DNA from: an uncultured Agathobacter sp.
GTDB taxonomy: Bacteria > Bacillota > Clostridia > Lachnospirales > Lachnospiraceae
Direction of reading: 5' to 3'
Assembly: GCA_934358675.1 (NCBI GenBank)
Contig: CAKRKX010000102.1
Location: 1-7,517, forward strand
DNA: 7,517 bases
The position numbers and the translations under genes were made by a program. The notes under the pieces were generated by a model. That model saw only the letters and a list, made by a program, of their open reading frames with translations. It did not search any database and was not told the DNA's origin. Of the stretch, positions 1 through 5,643 are shown piece after piece; within the stretch, counting starts at the first letter, position 1, and the number at the start of each line of letters is the position of its first letter.

Positions 1-542
1 ACCGTCATCTTATTCTCCTGCACCTCCGACATCATAATGCTCCAGATCTGCCTCCGCATAACCGGATCAAGCCCATCGACCGGCTCATCCAGTATCATAA
101 GCTTCGGTCTGCAACACATCGTAAGCCAGAATGCCACCTGCTTTTGCATACCTTTGGACAGTCTGCGTATATTTCGTTTGATATCGATGGCCGGGAAGAA
201 CTCCTGCATCCGGTAAAACATCTTCTCGTCAAAAGCCGGATAGATGCCTTTATAGTAATGCATCATCTCAAGCGTATCCGCCTGTAAAAAATAGAACAGT
301 TCATCCGGTATGTAGGCAATCATTTCTTTCACTTTTCGATTCTCATAAACCGGTTCCCCGGCAATATAGATTTCTCCGGCATCCTGGCGGTACACACCGG
401 TCAGATGGCGGATCATGGTCGACTTTCCTGCACCGTTCGGTCCGACAAGACCATAGATATCTCCCGTGCCGACATGCATATTGACACCATTTAGTGCACG
501 AAAACTTCCGAAATTTTTTATCAGATTATTAACCTCAATCAA
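1..542 (-). CDS. ABC transporter ATP-binding protein, YtrB/CcmA-like (C-terminus cut by window edge)
   Basis: Nucleotide-binding subunit that would power a membrane ABC transporter; about 180 residues are visible and the C-terminus continues beyond the left edge. Translated from the TTG at 542, it shows Walker A GPNGAGKST at residues 34-42, the ABC signature LSKGMQ at 128-133, Walker B LMILDEP with D152 and E153, and a D-loop (DGLD) just after. The TTG start is chosen because a strong AAAAGGAG site sits 9 nt upstream and the next in-frame Met lies inside the conserved fold. It begins 4 nt after the GntR gene stop, and its ribosome binding site lies in the last codons of that gene, so translational coupling is likely. 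By family knowledge, ATPases paired with YtrA-type GntR repressors work with separate membrane subunits, expected off the left edge. The substrate cannot be told; envelope stress or antibiotic response is inference from the regulator. Confidence 0.93.
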   Translation of the reverse strand, partial: MIEVNNLIKNFGSFRALNGVNMHVGTGDIYGLVGPNGAGKSTMIRHLTGVYRQDAGEIYIAGEPVYENRKVKEMIAYIPDELFYFLQADTLEMMHYYKGIYPAFDEKMFYRMQEFFPAIDIKRNIRRLSKGMQKQVAFWLTMCCRPKLMILDEPVDGLDPVMRRQIWSIMMSEVQENKMT

Positions 543-546
543 AGTT

Positions 547-912
547 TCAATCTCCTTTTGTCAAGTCCGTAACCCGTCTGGTCAGCTCCGTAGCAGGAAC
601 CGACAGATCCGACAGTTCTATCACAAGCCGGTCAAATTTTTGCATAAGCTCGTTTTTTCTCCGGCGCTCCACACATTCCTGTGTTGCGACAAAGGTTCCC
701 TTTCCGGGAATCGTGTACAGATAACCTTCCTCCTCAAGCTCCAGATACACCTGCTCGATCGTTCTCGGATTAATCGCCATCTTCGAAGCCATCTGGCGGA
801 CAGGCGGCAATTGTTCGCCTGTATGATATGCATTTGTAATTACCATTTTACGGATGCTTTCCTTAATCTGCCCGCTTAAAGGCATCGCATCTCTGTAATC
901 CAGCTGTACCAA
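547..912 (-). CDS. GntR-family transcriptional regulator, YtrA subfamily
   Basis: Short repressor of 121 residues with one N-terminal winged helix-turn-helix and no large effector domain, which is the layout of the YtrA subfamily that controls adjacent ABC transporter operons. Visible signatures are LDYRDAMPL near the N-terminus, LPPVRQMA at residues 35-42, the recognition region INPRTIEQVY at 47-56, and the wing PGKGTFV at 69-75. A short helical C-terminal tail presumably mediates dimerisation. The start is taken as the TTG at 912 because a perfect AGGAGG lies 7 nt upstream and the protein then begins with the usual family N-terminus. A TTG at 951 in the same frame would add 13 residues but has no convincing ribosome binding site. 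The ABC ATPase follows 4 nt after its stop. Autoregulation through the upstream region is likely (inference). It might respond to cell-wall-active compounds as B. subtilis YtrA does, but that is not visible here. Confidence 0.92.
   Translation of the reverse strand: MVQLDYRDAMPLSGQIKESIRKMVITNAYHTGEQLPPVRQMASKMAINPRTIEQVYLELEEEGYLYTIPGKGTFVATQECVERRRKNELMQKFDRLVIELSDLSVPATELTRRVTDLTKGD
552..559 (-). promoter_or_regulatory. Ribosome binding site deciding the TTG start of the ABC ATPase
   Basis: AAAAGGAG lies inside the last codons of the GntR gene, 9 nt before the TTG at 542. No ATG or GTG with comparable spacing is in frame, so this site supports the TTG start. Confidence 0.7.
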
Positions 913-919
913 GCCTGTT

Positions 920-925
920 CCTCCT
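920..925 (-). promoter_or_regulatory. Ribosome binding site of the GntR regulator (decides the TTG start at 912)
   Basis: A perfect AGGAGG lies 7 nt before the TTG at 912. This favours a 121-residue product over the longer frame starting at TTG 951. Confidence 0.8.
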
Positions 926-949
926 GTATCCTGATCTGTCCACGCTGCC

Positions 950-964
950 AAACGCTATACGTTT
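950..964. repeat. Short perfect inverted repeat AAACG-N5-CGTTT in the GntR leader
   Basis: Arms AAACG (950-954) and CGTTT (960-964) flank a 5-nt spacer. It lies between the candidate promoter and the GntR start. It could be an operator half of a regulatory region, a weak RNA hairpin in the 5' leader, or chance; arms this short carry little weight alone. Confidence 0.3.
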
Positions 965-979
965 CGATTGAACAACCTA

Positions 980-1004
980 AGTGTAACATACATTCTGAAA
1001 CAGT
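980..1004. promoter_or_regulatory. Candidate YtrA-type operator (imperfect AGTGTA-N13-TACACT-like element)
   Basis: On the plus strand AGTGTA (980-985) is followed by exactly 13 nt and then AACAGT (999-1004), which matches the ideal TACACT at 4 of 6 positions. An inverted repeat AGTGTA-13 bp-TACACT is, as I recall, the reported binding site of B. subtilis YtrA. The element overlaps the candidate -10 box and spacer of the promoter driving the GntR gene, the expected position for an autorepressor. The assignment rests on one exact and one degenerate half-site. Confidence 0.45.
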
Positions 1005-1014
1005 AATTTAACAA
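985..1014 (-). promoter_or_regulatory. Candidate sigma-A-type promoter for the GntR-ABC operon
   Basis: On the minus strand TTGTTA (1009-1014, 4 of 6 matches to TTGACA) is followed after 18 nt by TATGTT (985-990, 4 of 6 matches to TATAAT). The gap is AT-rich, unlike the flanking genes, and separates the M42 peptidase stop from the GntR start. Transcription would start near 978 and give a leader of about 65 nt. An alternative -10 is TACACT (980-985) with an upstream TG, but it lacks a well-placed -35. Confidence 0.35.
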
Positions 1015-1046
1015 CTATGAAATAATTTCTTATGATTTTCTTAATA

Positions 1047-2093
1047 TCACTTACAATATGCAACAATTAAGCGAAGTGTGTTACGCACGCCGTCTTTGTG
1101 ACTTCTCTCATATCCATGCGATGCATAGACACCGGATCCGATGAGACCGTGGCGCACATCATATCCCGCCTCAAGCGCAACATCCACATCCGAACCGTAA
1201 TGCGGGTACACATCCACCGCGAAATCGATCTCATTTTCCTTTGCCGCCTGAATCAGACCTTTTACCACATCATAATGATAAGGTCCGCAGGAATCCTTCG
1301 CGCAGATCGATACCTGATGTTCCGTACAGCTCAACCCTTCGCCGACACAGCCCATATCAACCGAGATGATCTCCTTGACACCGTCCGGGATCGAAGCGGC
1401 TCCGCCGTGTCCAACCTCCTCAAAAACCGTCACATAATGATACTGTGCATGCTTTAAGGTAATCTTCTCATCCTTTAAGTACTTCGCATAGCCGAGCAGA
1501 ATGCCGACACTTAACTTATCATCCAGGAAACGGCTCTTGATATAGCCGGTCTTCGTGATCACAGTCCGCGGATCAAAACATACGATATCGCCGGTCATGA
1601 TGCCAAGCTTCTCGGTGTCCTCCTTCGACTTCACATCCTCGTCGAGCACGACTTCCATGCCTTCGTAGGCACGCTTTGTGTCGTTGTAATCGCCGTTGAC
1701 ATGGATGCTCGCATTATCAAGCTGGAATGTTCCCTCGAACGTGCCGTCAAACTTTGTGATGATACGGCAGTTCTCCGCCTCCGCATTGTTCGGATTCATG
1801 CCGCCGAGCGGTGTCACACGAAGATTTCCGTTTGTCTTTACTTCCGCAACCATCGCACCGAGCGTATCAGTGTGTGCTGCAAGCACGAGTCCATTGTCTT
1901 TGTCCTCTCCGCCGATCTCCACAAGCACGCCACCCTTGACCGTCATCTTCGGCTCATATCCGAGCTTTTTGTACTCTTCTGTCACGAACAAAGCCGCATC
2001 CTTCGTGTAGCCGGTCGGGCTGTCGATCGCCAACAGTCTTGTTGTCACGTCCAAAATATAATCTACATATTTTTCCATATTTTTATTGTTCAT
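1047..2093 (-). CDS. M42-family metallopeptidase (glutamyl aminopeptidase/endoglucanase-type)
   Basis: Cytoplasmic dinuclear-metal aminopeptidase of 348 residues, the usual size for M42, probably removing N-terminal residues from short peptides as part of peptide recycling. There is no signal peptide or membrane segment. Likely metal and catalytic residues by family pattern are H74 and D76 (AHTDTLG), D192 (RFLDDKLS), E225 and E226 (VFEEVGHGG), D246 (SVDMG) and a C-terminal histidine, H326 or H332, in SHGYERSHKDG. The stretch of about residues 80-185 corresponds to the inserted substrate/oligomerisation domain of M42 enzymes. The ATG start is supported by GAGAGGA 7 nt upstream. Gaps of 127 nt before and 134 nt after, and a plausible promoter of its own, suggest a single-gene unit between two operons. 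Some family members were first annotated as cellulases; aminopeptidase is the safer call. The exact specificity cannot be read from the sequence. Confidence 0.93.
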   Translation of the reverse strand: MNNKNMEKYVDYILDVTTRLLAIDSPTGYTKDAALFVTEEYKKLGYEPKMTVKGGVLVEIGGEDKDNGLVLAAHTDTLGAMVAEVKTNGNLRVTPLGGMNPNNAEAENCRIITKFDGTFEGTFQLDNASIHVNGDYNDTKRAYEGMEVVLDEDVKSKEDTEKLGIMTGDIVCFDPRTVITKTGYIKSRFLDDKLSVGILLGYAKYLKDEKITLKHAQYHYVTVFEEVGHGGAASIPDGVKEIISVDMGCVGEGLSCTEHQVSICAKDSCGPYHYDVVKGLIQAAKENEIDFAVDVYPHYGSDVDVALEAGYDVRHGLIGSGVYASHGYERSHKDGVRNTLRLIVAYCK

Positions 2094-2119
2094 TTTCTTA
2101 TCCTCTCATCTTACTCTCT

Positions 2120-2149
2120 ATTTTATTTGCCCTGTCAGTAATCCTGCAA
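2120..2149 (-). promoter_or_regulatory. Candidate promoter for the M42 peptidase gene
   Basis: On the minus strand TAAAAT (2120-2125, 5 of 6 to TATAAT) is preceded after 18 nt by TTGCAG (2144-2149, only 3 of 6 to TTGACA). Transcription would begin near 2113, giving a leader of about 20 nt that carries the GAGAGGA ribosome binding site (2101-2107). The -10 is good and the -35 weak. Readthrough from the upstream operon is also possible because no classical terminator is seen after pgeF. Confidence 0.4.
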
Positions 2150-2220
2150 CGCAAACCTTTCTTTTCCGCTTTCTGCCAGCATCCGGCAGCTTCGATAAAC
2201 GTTTTTTCACGCAGCCGGTG

Positions 2221-3087
2221 CTACCGAAGCATCAGAAAGGCTCCAAGATTGCCGCGTTTTCCCTTGCTCGCCCTGTGTGAAAAAAGCAATCGCTCATTGC
2301 AGCACGTACAGATATTTGTGACCGCAAGATGCTCCCGTTTCACGCCCGCATCCATCATCACGATCTCATTTGCTTTCCACAGATCAAGCTGGTATTTGCC
2401 GTTTCCTTTATCGATCAGAATCTCCTCTTCGTGTCCGGCAAACGCTTCCGTAAACGCATCCGCCACATCCTCACTGACCTCATAGCAATCCTGACAGATG
2501 GATGGTCCGATTGCCGCATACACATCCGCCGGATCCGTGCCAAACTCCGCTTTCATCTTATCCAGCGTCGCCTGCCCCATCCTCTCCACCGTGCCGCGCC
2601 AGCCCGAGTGGCTGAGTCCGATTGCCTTATGCACGGGATCCACAAAATAAAGCGGCACACAGTCCGCATAAAAAGTCGCCAGGATCAGTCCCGGCTCATC
2701 CGTCACAAGTCCGTCCACATCCGTGTACGGTCGGTCCTTGATGACTCCGCAGCCTCCATATGTGCGATCCACGCGGCGCACATTCGTTGTATGCGTCTGA
2801 TCGGAGCACACGATATCCGATACCTCTTTGCCGAAAGCCGCGGCGATCCTTCGGTAATTCTCCTTTACCGCATCCGGATCATCGCCCCTCGTAAAGCTGA
2901 GATTCAGACTCTCAAAGATGCCCTCGCTGACGCCGCCCTCACGCGTTGTAAACGCGTTCTCCACAATTCCCGTCTCATCCAGAAGCGGAAAACGCAAAAG
3001 AGGAAACGTTTGCCCCTCGCCGCAGTCAAACTCCTGCAACGCAAGAATCTGCTCATCATTTTTTCTATGAAACTCACTGTATTTCAT
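2221..3087 (-). CDS. pgeF: PgeF/YfiH (LACC1-type) purine nucleoside phosphorylase, peptidoglycan editing factor family
   Basis: Member of the multicopper polyphenol oxidase (Cu-oxidase_4/DUF152) family, 288 residues, acting in the cytoplasm. Family members act on purine nucleosides such as adenosine and inosine; the E. coli homologue is also linked to keeping L-Ser out of peptidoglycan. The conserved zinc-site pattern is intact: H99 in DQTHT, C143 in YADCVPLYF, and H160 in LSHSGWRGT. Further family blocks are FTTREGGVS, GPSICQDCYEV, and the C-terminal CTCC (260-263) followed by LFSHRASKGKRGN. The ATG at 3087 is preferred over an in-frame TTG at 3099: GGAG lies 6 nt before the ATG, and that TTG overlaps the ribosome binding site itself. 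The gene starts 1 nt after the yraN stop, so the two are almost certainly translated together. It is the last gene of the right-hand operon. The function is family knowledge; which activity dominates in this organism is unknown. Confidence 0.95.
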   Translation of the reverse strand: MKYSEFHRKNDEQILALQEFDCGEGQTFPLLRFPLLDETGIVENAFTTREGGVSEGIFESLNLSFTRGDDPDAVKENYRRIAAAFGKEVSDIVCSDQTHTTNVRRVDRTYGGCGVIKDRPYTDVDGLVTDEPGLILATFYADCVPLYFVDPVHKAIGLSHSGWRGTVERMGQATLDKMKAEFGTDPADVYAAIGPSICQDCYEVSEDVADAFTEAFAGHEEEILIDKGNGKYQLDLWKANEIVMMDAGVKREHLAVTNICTCCNERLLFSHRASKGKRGNLGAFLMLR

Positions 3088-3088
3088 T

Positions 3089-3436
3089 CTATTCTCCAAA
3101 AGCGTTGCGCAGCAACGTTATTTTCTTTCCTTCAACCGCTACCACATCAAAACGGCACGGCGTATCCATCGTCATGTCATTTTTCATCAGATAGTATTTT
3201 GCCACCTTAAGAATCTGCCTCTGCTTGCGGCTCCCCACCGCATCCAGTGGCGACCCGCAGGTGCTCCCGGCGCGATACTTTACTTCCACGAAGCACAGAT
3301 ATTCTCCCTCCCGCGCGATCAGATCAATCTCACCGCTTCGGCACCGGAAGTTGCGCTCTAGGATTTCGTAGCCCTGCGACTGCAGATGCTCTGCCGCCAC
3401 ATTCTCGTATTCGGTCCCCAATTGTCTTTTGTTCAT
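3089..3436 (-). CDS. YraN/UPF0102 family protein, Holliday-junction-resolvase-like nuclease fold
   Basis: Small cytoplasmic protein of 115 residues, typical for the UPF0102 family, predicted to be a PD-(D/E)XK nuclease-fold protein. The diagnostic motifs are present and ordered: GYEILERNFRC (22-32), SGEIDLIA with D38 (34-41), and FVEVKYR with E51 and K53 (49-55), which together form the putative metal-binding catalytic triad. The N-terminus starting NKRQLGTEYE is normal for the family. The ATG start has AGGA 6 nt upstream, within AGGAAAAGG. Its place near rnhB and next to pgeF is a common arrangement in Bacillota and other bacteria. The biological substrate is not firmly established; a role in DNA or RNA processing is inferred from the fold. 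Confidence 0.93.
   Translation of the reverse strand: MNKRQLGTEYENVAAEHLQSQGYEILERNFRCRSGEIDLIAREGEYLCFVEVKYRAGSTCGSPLDAVGSRKQRQILKVAKYYLMKNDMTMDTPCRFDVVAVEGKKITLLRNAFGE
3094..3099 (-). promoter_or_regulatory. Ribosome binding site deciding the pgeF start
   Basis: TTGGAG lies inside the final codons of yraN, 6 nt before the ATG at 3087. It overlaps the alternative TTG start at 3099, which has no ribosome binding site of its own. Confidence 0.7.
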
Positions 3437-3448
3437 GCCTTTTCCTGT

Positions 3449-3532
3449 CTATCTTGTTCTCTTAATCCTTCCCCATGATTCTGCTTCTTCTGCCCGCGCA
3501 TACTTCATGGCATTCACGCACTTAGCCCGCAT
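3449..3532 (-). CDS. Possible 27-codon micro-ORF between ylqH-like and yraN (doubtful)
   Basis: This ATG-initiated frame begins inside the last codons of the FlhB-C-like gene (11-nt overlap) and ends with TAG 12 nt before the yraN ATG. It fills almost all of the 85-nt gap. The product would be charged (RAEEAESWGRIKRTR at its C-terminus) with no recognisable family. It is in the same frame as yraN, so a single in-frame stop separates the two. The ribosome binding site is weak: AAGG lies about 12 nt upstream. It could be a coupling peptide, an evolutionary remnant of a longer reading frame, or chance. I would not name it without conservation data. Confidence 0.2.
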   Translation of the reverse strand: MRAKCVNAMKYARAEEAESWGRIKRTR

Positions 3533-3848
3533 GATCAAGTTTTGCCTTCATGCGGTCCATATCATCCACAAATACGAGGATTTCCGCAACGACCTCGTAG
3601 AGTTCCGGCGGAATCATGTCCCCGATCTGCAGCTTGGAAAGCGTGGACGCCAGCTTATTATCCTTATAAGTCGGAACGTTGTTCTCCTTCGCCGTCTCGA
3701 TGATCTTCTCGGCGACTTTGCCTTTGCCGGTCGCAAGGATCTTCGGCGCCGCCTCACCCGGCTCATAGGCGATGGCTACCGCAGTCTTATCCTCTTCTTT
3801 CTTATCTGTATTCGGTCTGCCGAACTGAAATGGTTTAAATTCATCCAT
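3522..3848 (-). CDS. FlhB C-terminal-domain-like protein (YlqH type, EscU/YscU/HrcU family)
   Basis: Soluble protein of 108 residues that resembles only the cytoplasmic C-terminal domain of the flagellar/type III export switch protein FlhB. From about residue 22 it follows FlhB closely: TAVAIAYEPG, then APKILATGKGKVAEKI, ENNVPTYKDNKLASTL, and IPPELYEVVAEILVFVDD. The four transmembrane helices of full FlhB are absent, and the autocleavage motif NPTH, which would sit just before TAVAIAY, is missing. It therefore cannot be the export gate component itself. GAGGG lies 7 nt before the ATG, and the start is 2 nt after the stop of the FliK-like gene, so the two are translationally coupled. In B. subtilis the equivalent pair ylqG-ylqH also follows rnhB. 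The function is not established. The adjacency suggests that this domain binds the neighbouring FliK-like protein, as FlhB-C binds FliK in flagella (inference). Confidence 0.9.
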   Translation of the reverse strand: MDEFKPFQFGRPNTDKKEEDKTAVAIAYEPGEAAPKILATGKGKVAEKIIETAKENNVPTYKDNKLASTLSKLQIGDMIPPELYEVVAEILVFVDDMDRMKAKLDHAG

Positions 3849-3850
3849 AT

Positions 3851-5587
3851 CTATGCCCTCATATCAAATGAATAGCGATGCAGCTGTCCCGCGGACGGCT
3901 GATCCTTCTTTAAGAAATCTTCCACAAAGTTCACATGCTTTGCCTCGTTCTCCACCGTGACACTGCACTGATAGCCCTTCTTTGCGAGTTTCTCCTCCAG
4001 AAGCGGAATGTGTGCCATCAGAAGATCATACGCGCCGTCATTGTCGAGATAGAACTTCGTGCTCACTTTATGATTCAGCATCCTGACCGACACATCCGTC
4101 GATCCGAGATGATCCATATCCAGATGAAGGAAGGCGGTCAGCTCCTTGTCGCCCTCCGCCAAAGCCTTCTTGTTCGTGTACACATAAAGCTGTCCGCTCG
4201 CGTTCTGTCCGGACATCTTAAGCGGGATCTGTACATAAGTATATGCCTGATTTACCTGATTCATAAATTCGATATTGCTTCGAACATCCGATGCAAGCTG
4301 CGCAACATTTGTACTCTCCTGTCCGGAAGCTTTCATTGCTTCGATCAGTCTTCCCAATTGACCTTCCAGCTTCGCATAAAGCTTTCCGATTTTGTCCGGC
4401 TCCTTTAAATCCTCCGGTGTCAGCATCCACTGCTGCTCCATGGTATCCTTCACCAGCGCCTTAAATTCATCCGACGCCAAAAGCCTGCCAAGCGGCCCCC
4501 GCTCCATCGGAAGCGGATCCTTTAAGATCTGCTGCAGATCCTTAAACACTTCCACCACACCGCTGTCCTTCGTGTACGATGTCGTGTCCGTCCCGAGCAC
4601 CTTACCGAGCAGTTCATTTAAGTTTGCCTGTTGCTGCTCACTTAACACGGCGCCGAGCGTGTGCGGCGTCTGATTCGCCACCGGAAGTTCCTCTGCCTGT
4701 GGCTGCATATTCTCGATCGGCAGCCCGTTCTCATCCAAAATCACCTGTCCTATGGTGTCTCCTGCTGCCGCACCGGTCTGAATCTGTGCTTCGGCGGCTT
4801 CACCGGAGGCCTCCTGATTTACCGTCTGATCCGATAATGCCGCACCTTCCTGTAACGCAGCATTCATCCCCTCCGGAACCACCTGTTCCGGAATATCCGG
4901 CAGATTCTCTGAGAGGATCGACAGGATTTTTTCCCCCATCGAGCGCATCTGATCCACCGGAAGCTTCTCCCCTTGCAGGCTTTCCGGCAGAGCATCGATA
5001 AACTGCTCCATCTGATCCGTGATCGCCTGTTTGTCATCTAAATAATTCTCAAACTGTGATGCATTTTCCACCGTGATCGGGATACCGAGCTTCCTTAGCT
5101 GTACAAGTGTCTGCACATCGATATCCGGGTTGGCACTCACCAGACGTGCCATCTGCTGCAGGCTGTTGCGGTCGATCGGCATCTGCTCCTGCATCATCTT
5201 ATTGACCATCGACAGATGATCGGAATCCACCGCAAGTCCCGCCACATTTAATGCCGTCATCAGCGTGTAGTTCACCCCGTTACCGTCCACGACAAACGGG
5301 CGGATCGCGATCTGTGTTCCGTCATTCGACTTCACCTGAAAGAACATGGACTGCCCCACGGAAAGTGCCACTTTGCCCTCCATGCGCGCGGAAACCTGCT
5401 GTCCGTTCGACAGCGCAAGTGTGACTCTTCCGTTCTTCATGGAACTGACCGTGCCCTCGAAGATGTTGCCTTTCGTCAGGGAACGGAGCGAGGAGACCAG
5501 ATTCTCCACGCCCTTGGTTCCCGTCAGCTTCTCCGGTCCGGATGTCGTCGTCTGATTATATTGTCCCACCAAATCTGATACATGCAT
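3851..5587 (-). CDS. FliK-like protein (YlqG type) with a flagellar hook-length-control C-terminal domain
   Basis: Large predicted soluble protein of 578 residues, with no signal peptide or membrane helix seen. An N-terminal beta-rich module (about 40-97: IFEGTVSSMKNGRVTLAL, then MEGKVALSVGQ and IAIRP) resembles the small barrel found in FliK-like proteins. A helical region (about 108-184) with phrases such as GLAVDSDHL and LGIPITVENA follows. A low-complexity linker rich in Q, E, A and G covers about 232-314. The C-terminal domain (about 444-545: YVQIPLKM, LGSTDVSVRML, LLEEKLAKKGYQCSV) fits the FliK hook-length control domain. The ATG at 5587 is chosen over a TTG at 5635 because GAGGAA lies 6 nt upstream; the longer form has no good site. 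It is followed after 2 nt by an FlhB-C-like gene. In flagella FliK measures hook length and touches FlhB-C to switch export. Whether this copy does so, outside a flagellar cluster, is unknown. Confidence 0.85.
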   Translation of the reverse strand: MHVSDLVGQYNQTTTSGPEKLTGTKGVENLVSSLRSLTKGNIFEGTVSSMKNGRVTLALSNGQQVSARMEGKVALSVGQSMFFQVKSNDGTQIAIRPFVVDGNGVNYTLMTALNVAGLAVDSDHLSMVNKMMQEQMPIDRNSLQQMARLVSANPDIDVQTLVQLRKLGIPITVENASQFENYLDDKQAITDQMEQFIDALPESLQGEKLPVDQMRSMGEKILSILSENLPDIPEQVVPEGMNAALQEGAALSDQTVNQEASGEAAEAQIQTGAAAGDTIGQVILDENGLPIENMQPQAEELPVANQTPHTLGAVLSEQQQANLNELLGKVLGTDTTSYTKDSGVVEVFKDLQQILKDPLPMERGPLGRLLASDEFKALVKDTMEQQWMLTPEDLKEPDKIGKLYAKLEGQLGRLIEAMKASGQESTNVAQLASDVRSNIEFMNQVNQAYTYVQIPLKMSGQNASGQLYVYTNKKALAEGDKELTAFLHLDMDHLGSTDVSVRMLNHKVSTKFYLDNDGAYDLLMAHIPLLEEKLAKKGYQCSVTVENEAKHVNFVEDFLKKDQPSAGQLHRYSFDMRA

Positions 5588-5593
5588 ATGCGG

Positions 5594-5599
5594 TTCCTC
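5594..5599 (-). promoter_or_regulatory. Ribosome binding site deciding the start of the FliK-like gene
   Basis: GAGGAA lies 6 nt before the ATG at 5587. The alternative in-frame TTG at 5635 lacks a comparable site, so the shorter product is favoured. Confidence 0.7.
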
Positions 5600-5643
5600 A
5601 TCGGTTACTTTGTCACATCTGCGATATGACAGCAACTCTCATC

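Noticed and set aside
466..879. Plus-strand open frame opposite the GntR and ABC genes
   Set aside because: It lies antisense to two well-supported genes, has no recognisable domain and has no clear ribosome binding site. It is a shadow of the coding strand.
2173..2189. Hairpin CTGCCAGCATCCGGCAG between pgeF and the M42 gene as a terminator
   Set aside because: The stem is about 5-7 bp, and on the minus strand it is followed by A/G-rich sequence without a T-run, so it is not a convincing intrinsic terminator for the pgeF operon. The T-run on the plus strand is too far away, and there is no plus-strand gene to terminate.
3088..3099. TTG at 3099 as the pgeF start
   Set aside because: It has no upstream ribosome binding site and overlaps the GGAG that serves the ATG at 3087.
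2329..3210. Long plus-strand open frame (293 codons) opposite pgeF and yraN
   Set aside because: Composition is rich in R, H, I and L, as expected for the antisense of a GC-biased gene. No family motif is visible, and both minus-strand genes underneath have intact catalytic motifs.
5588..5635. TTG at 5635 as the start of the FliK-like gene
   Set aside because: No adequate ribosome binding site precedes it, whereas GAGGAA is ideally spaced before the ATG at 5587.
5588..5643. Inverted TGTCA/TGACA pair in the rnhB to FliK-like gap as an operator
   Set aside because: The arms are only 5 nt with an 11-nt spacer, and no promoter-like elements sit nearby. The gap lies inside an apparent operon, so chance is the simpler explanation.
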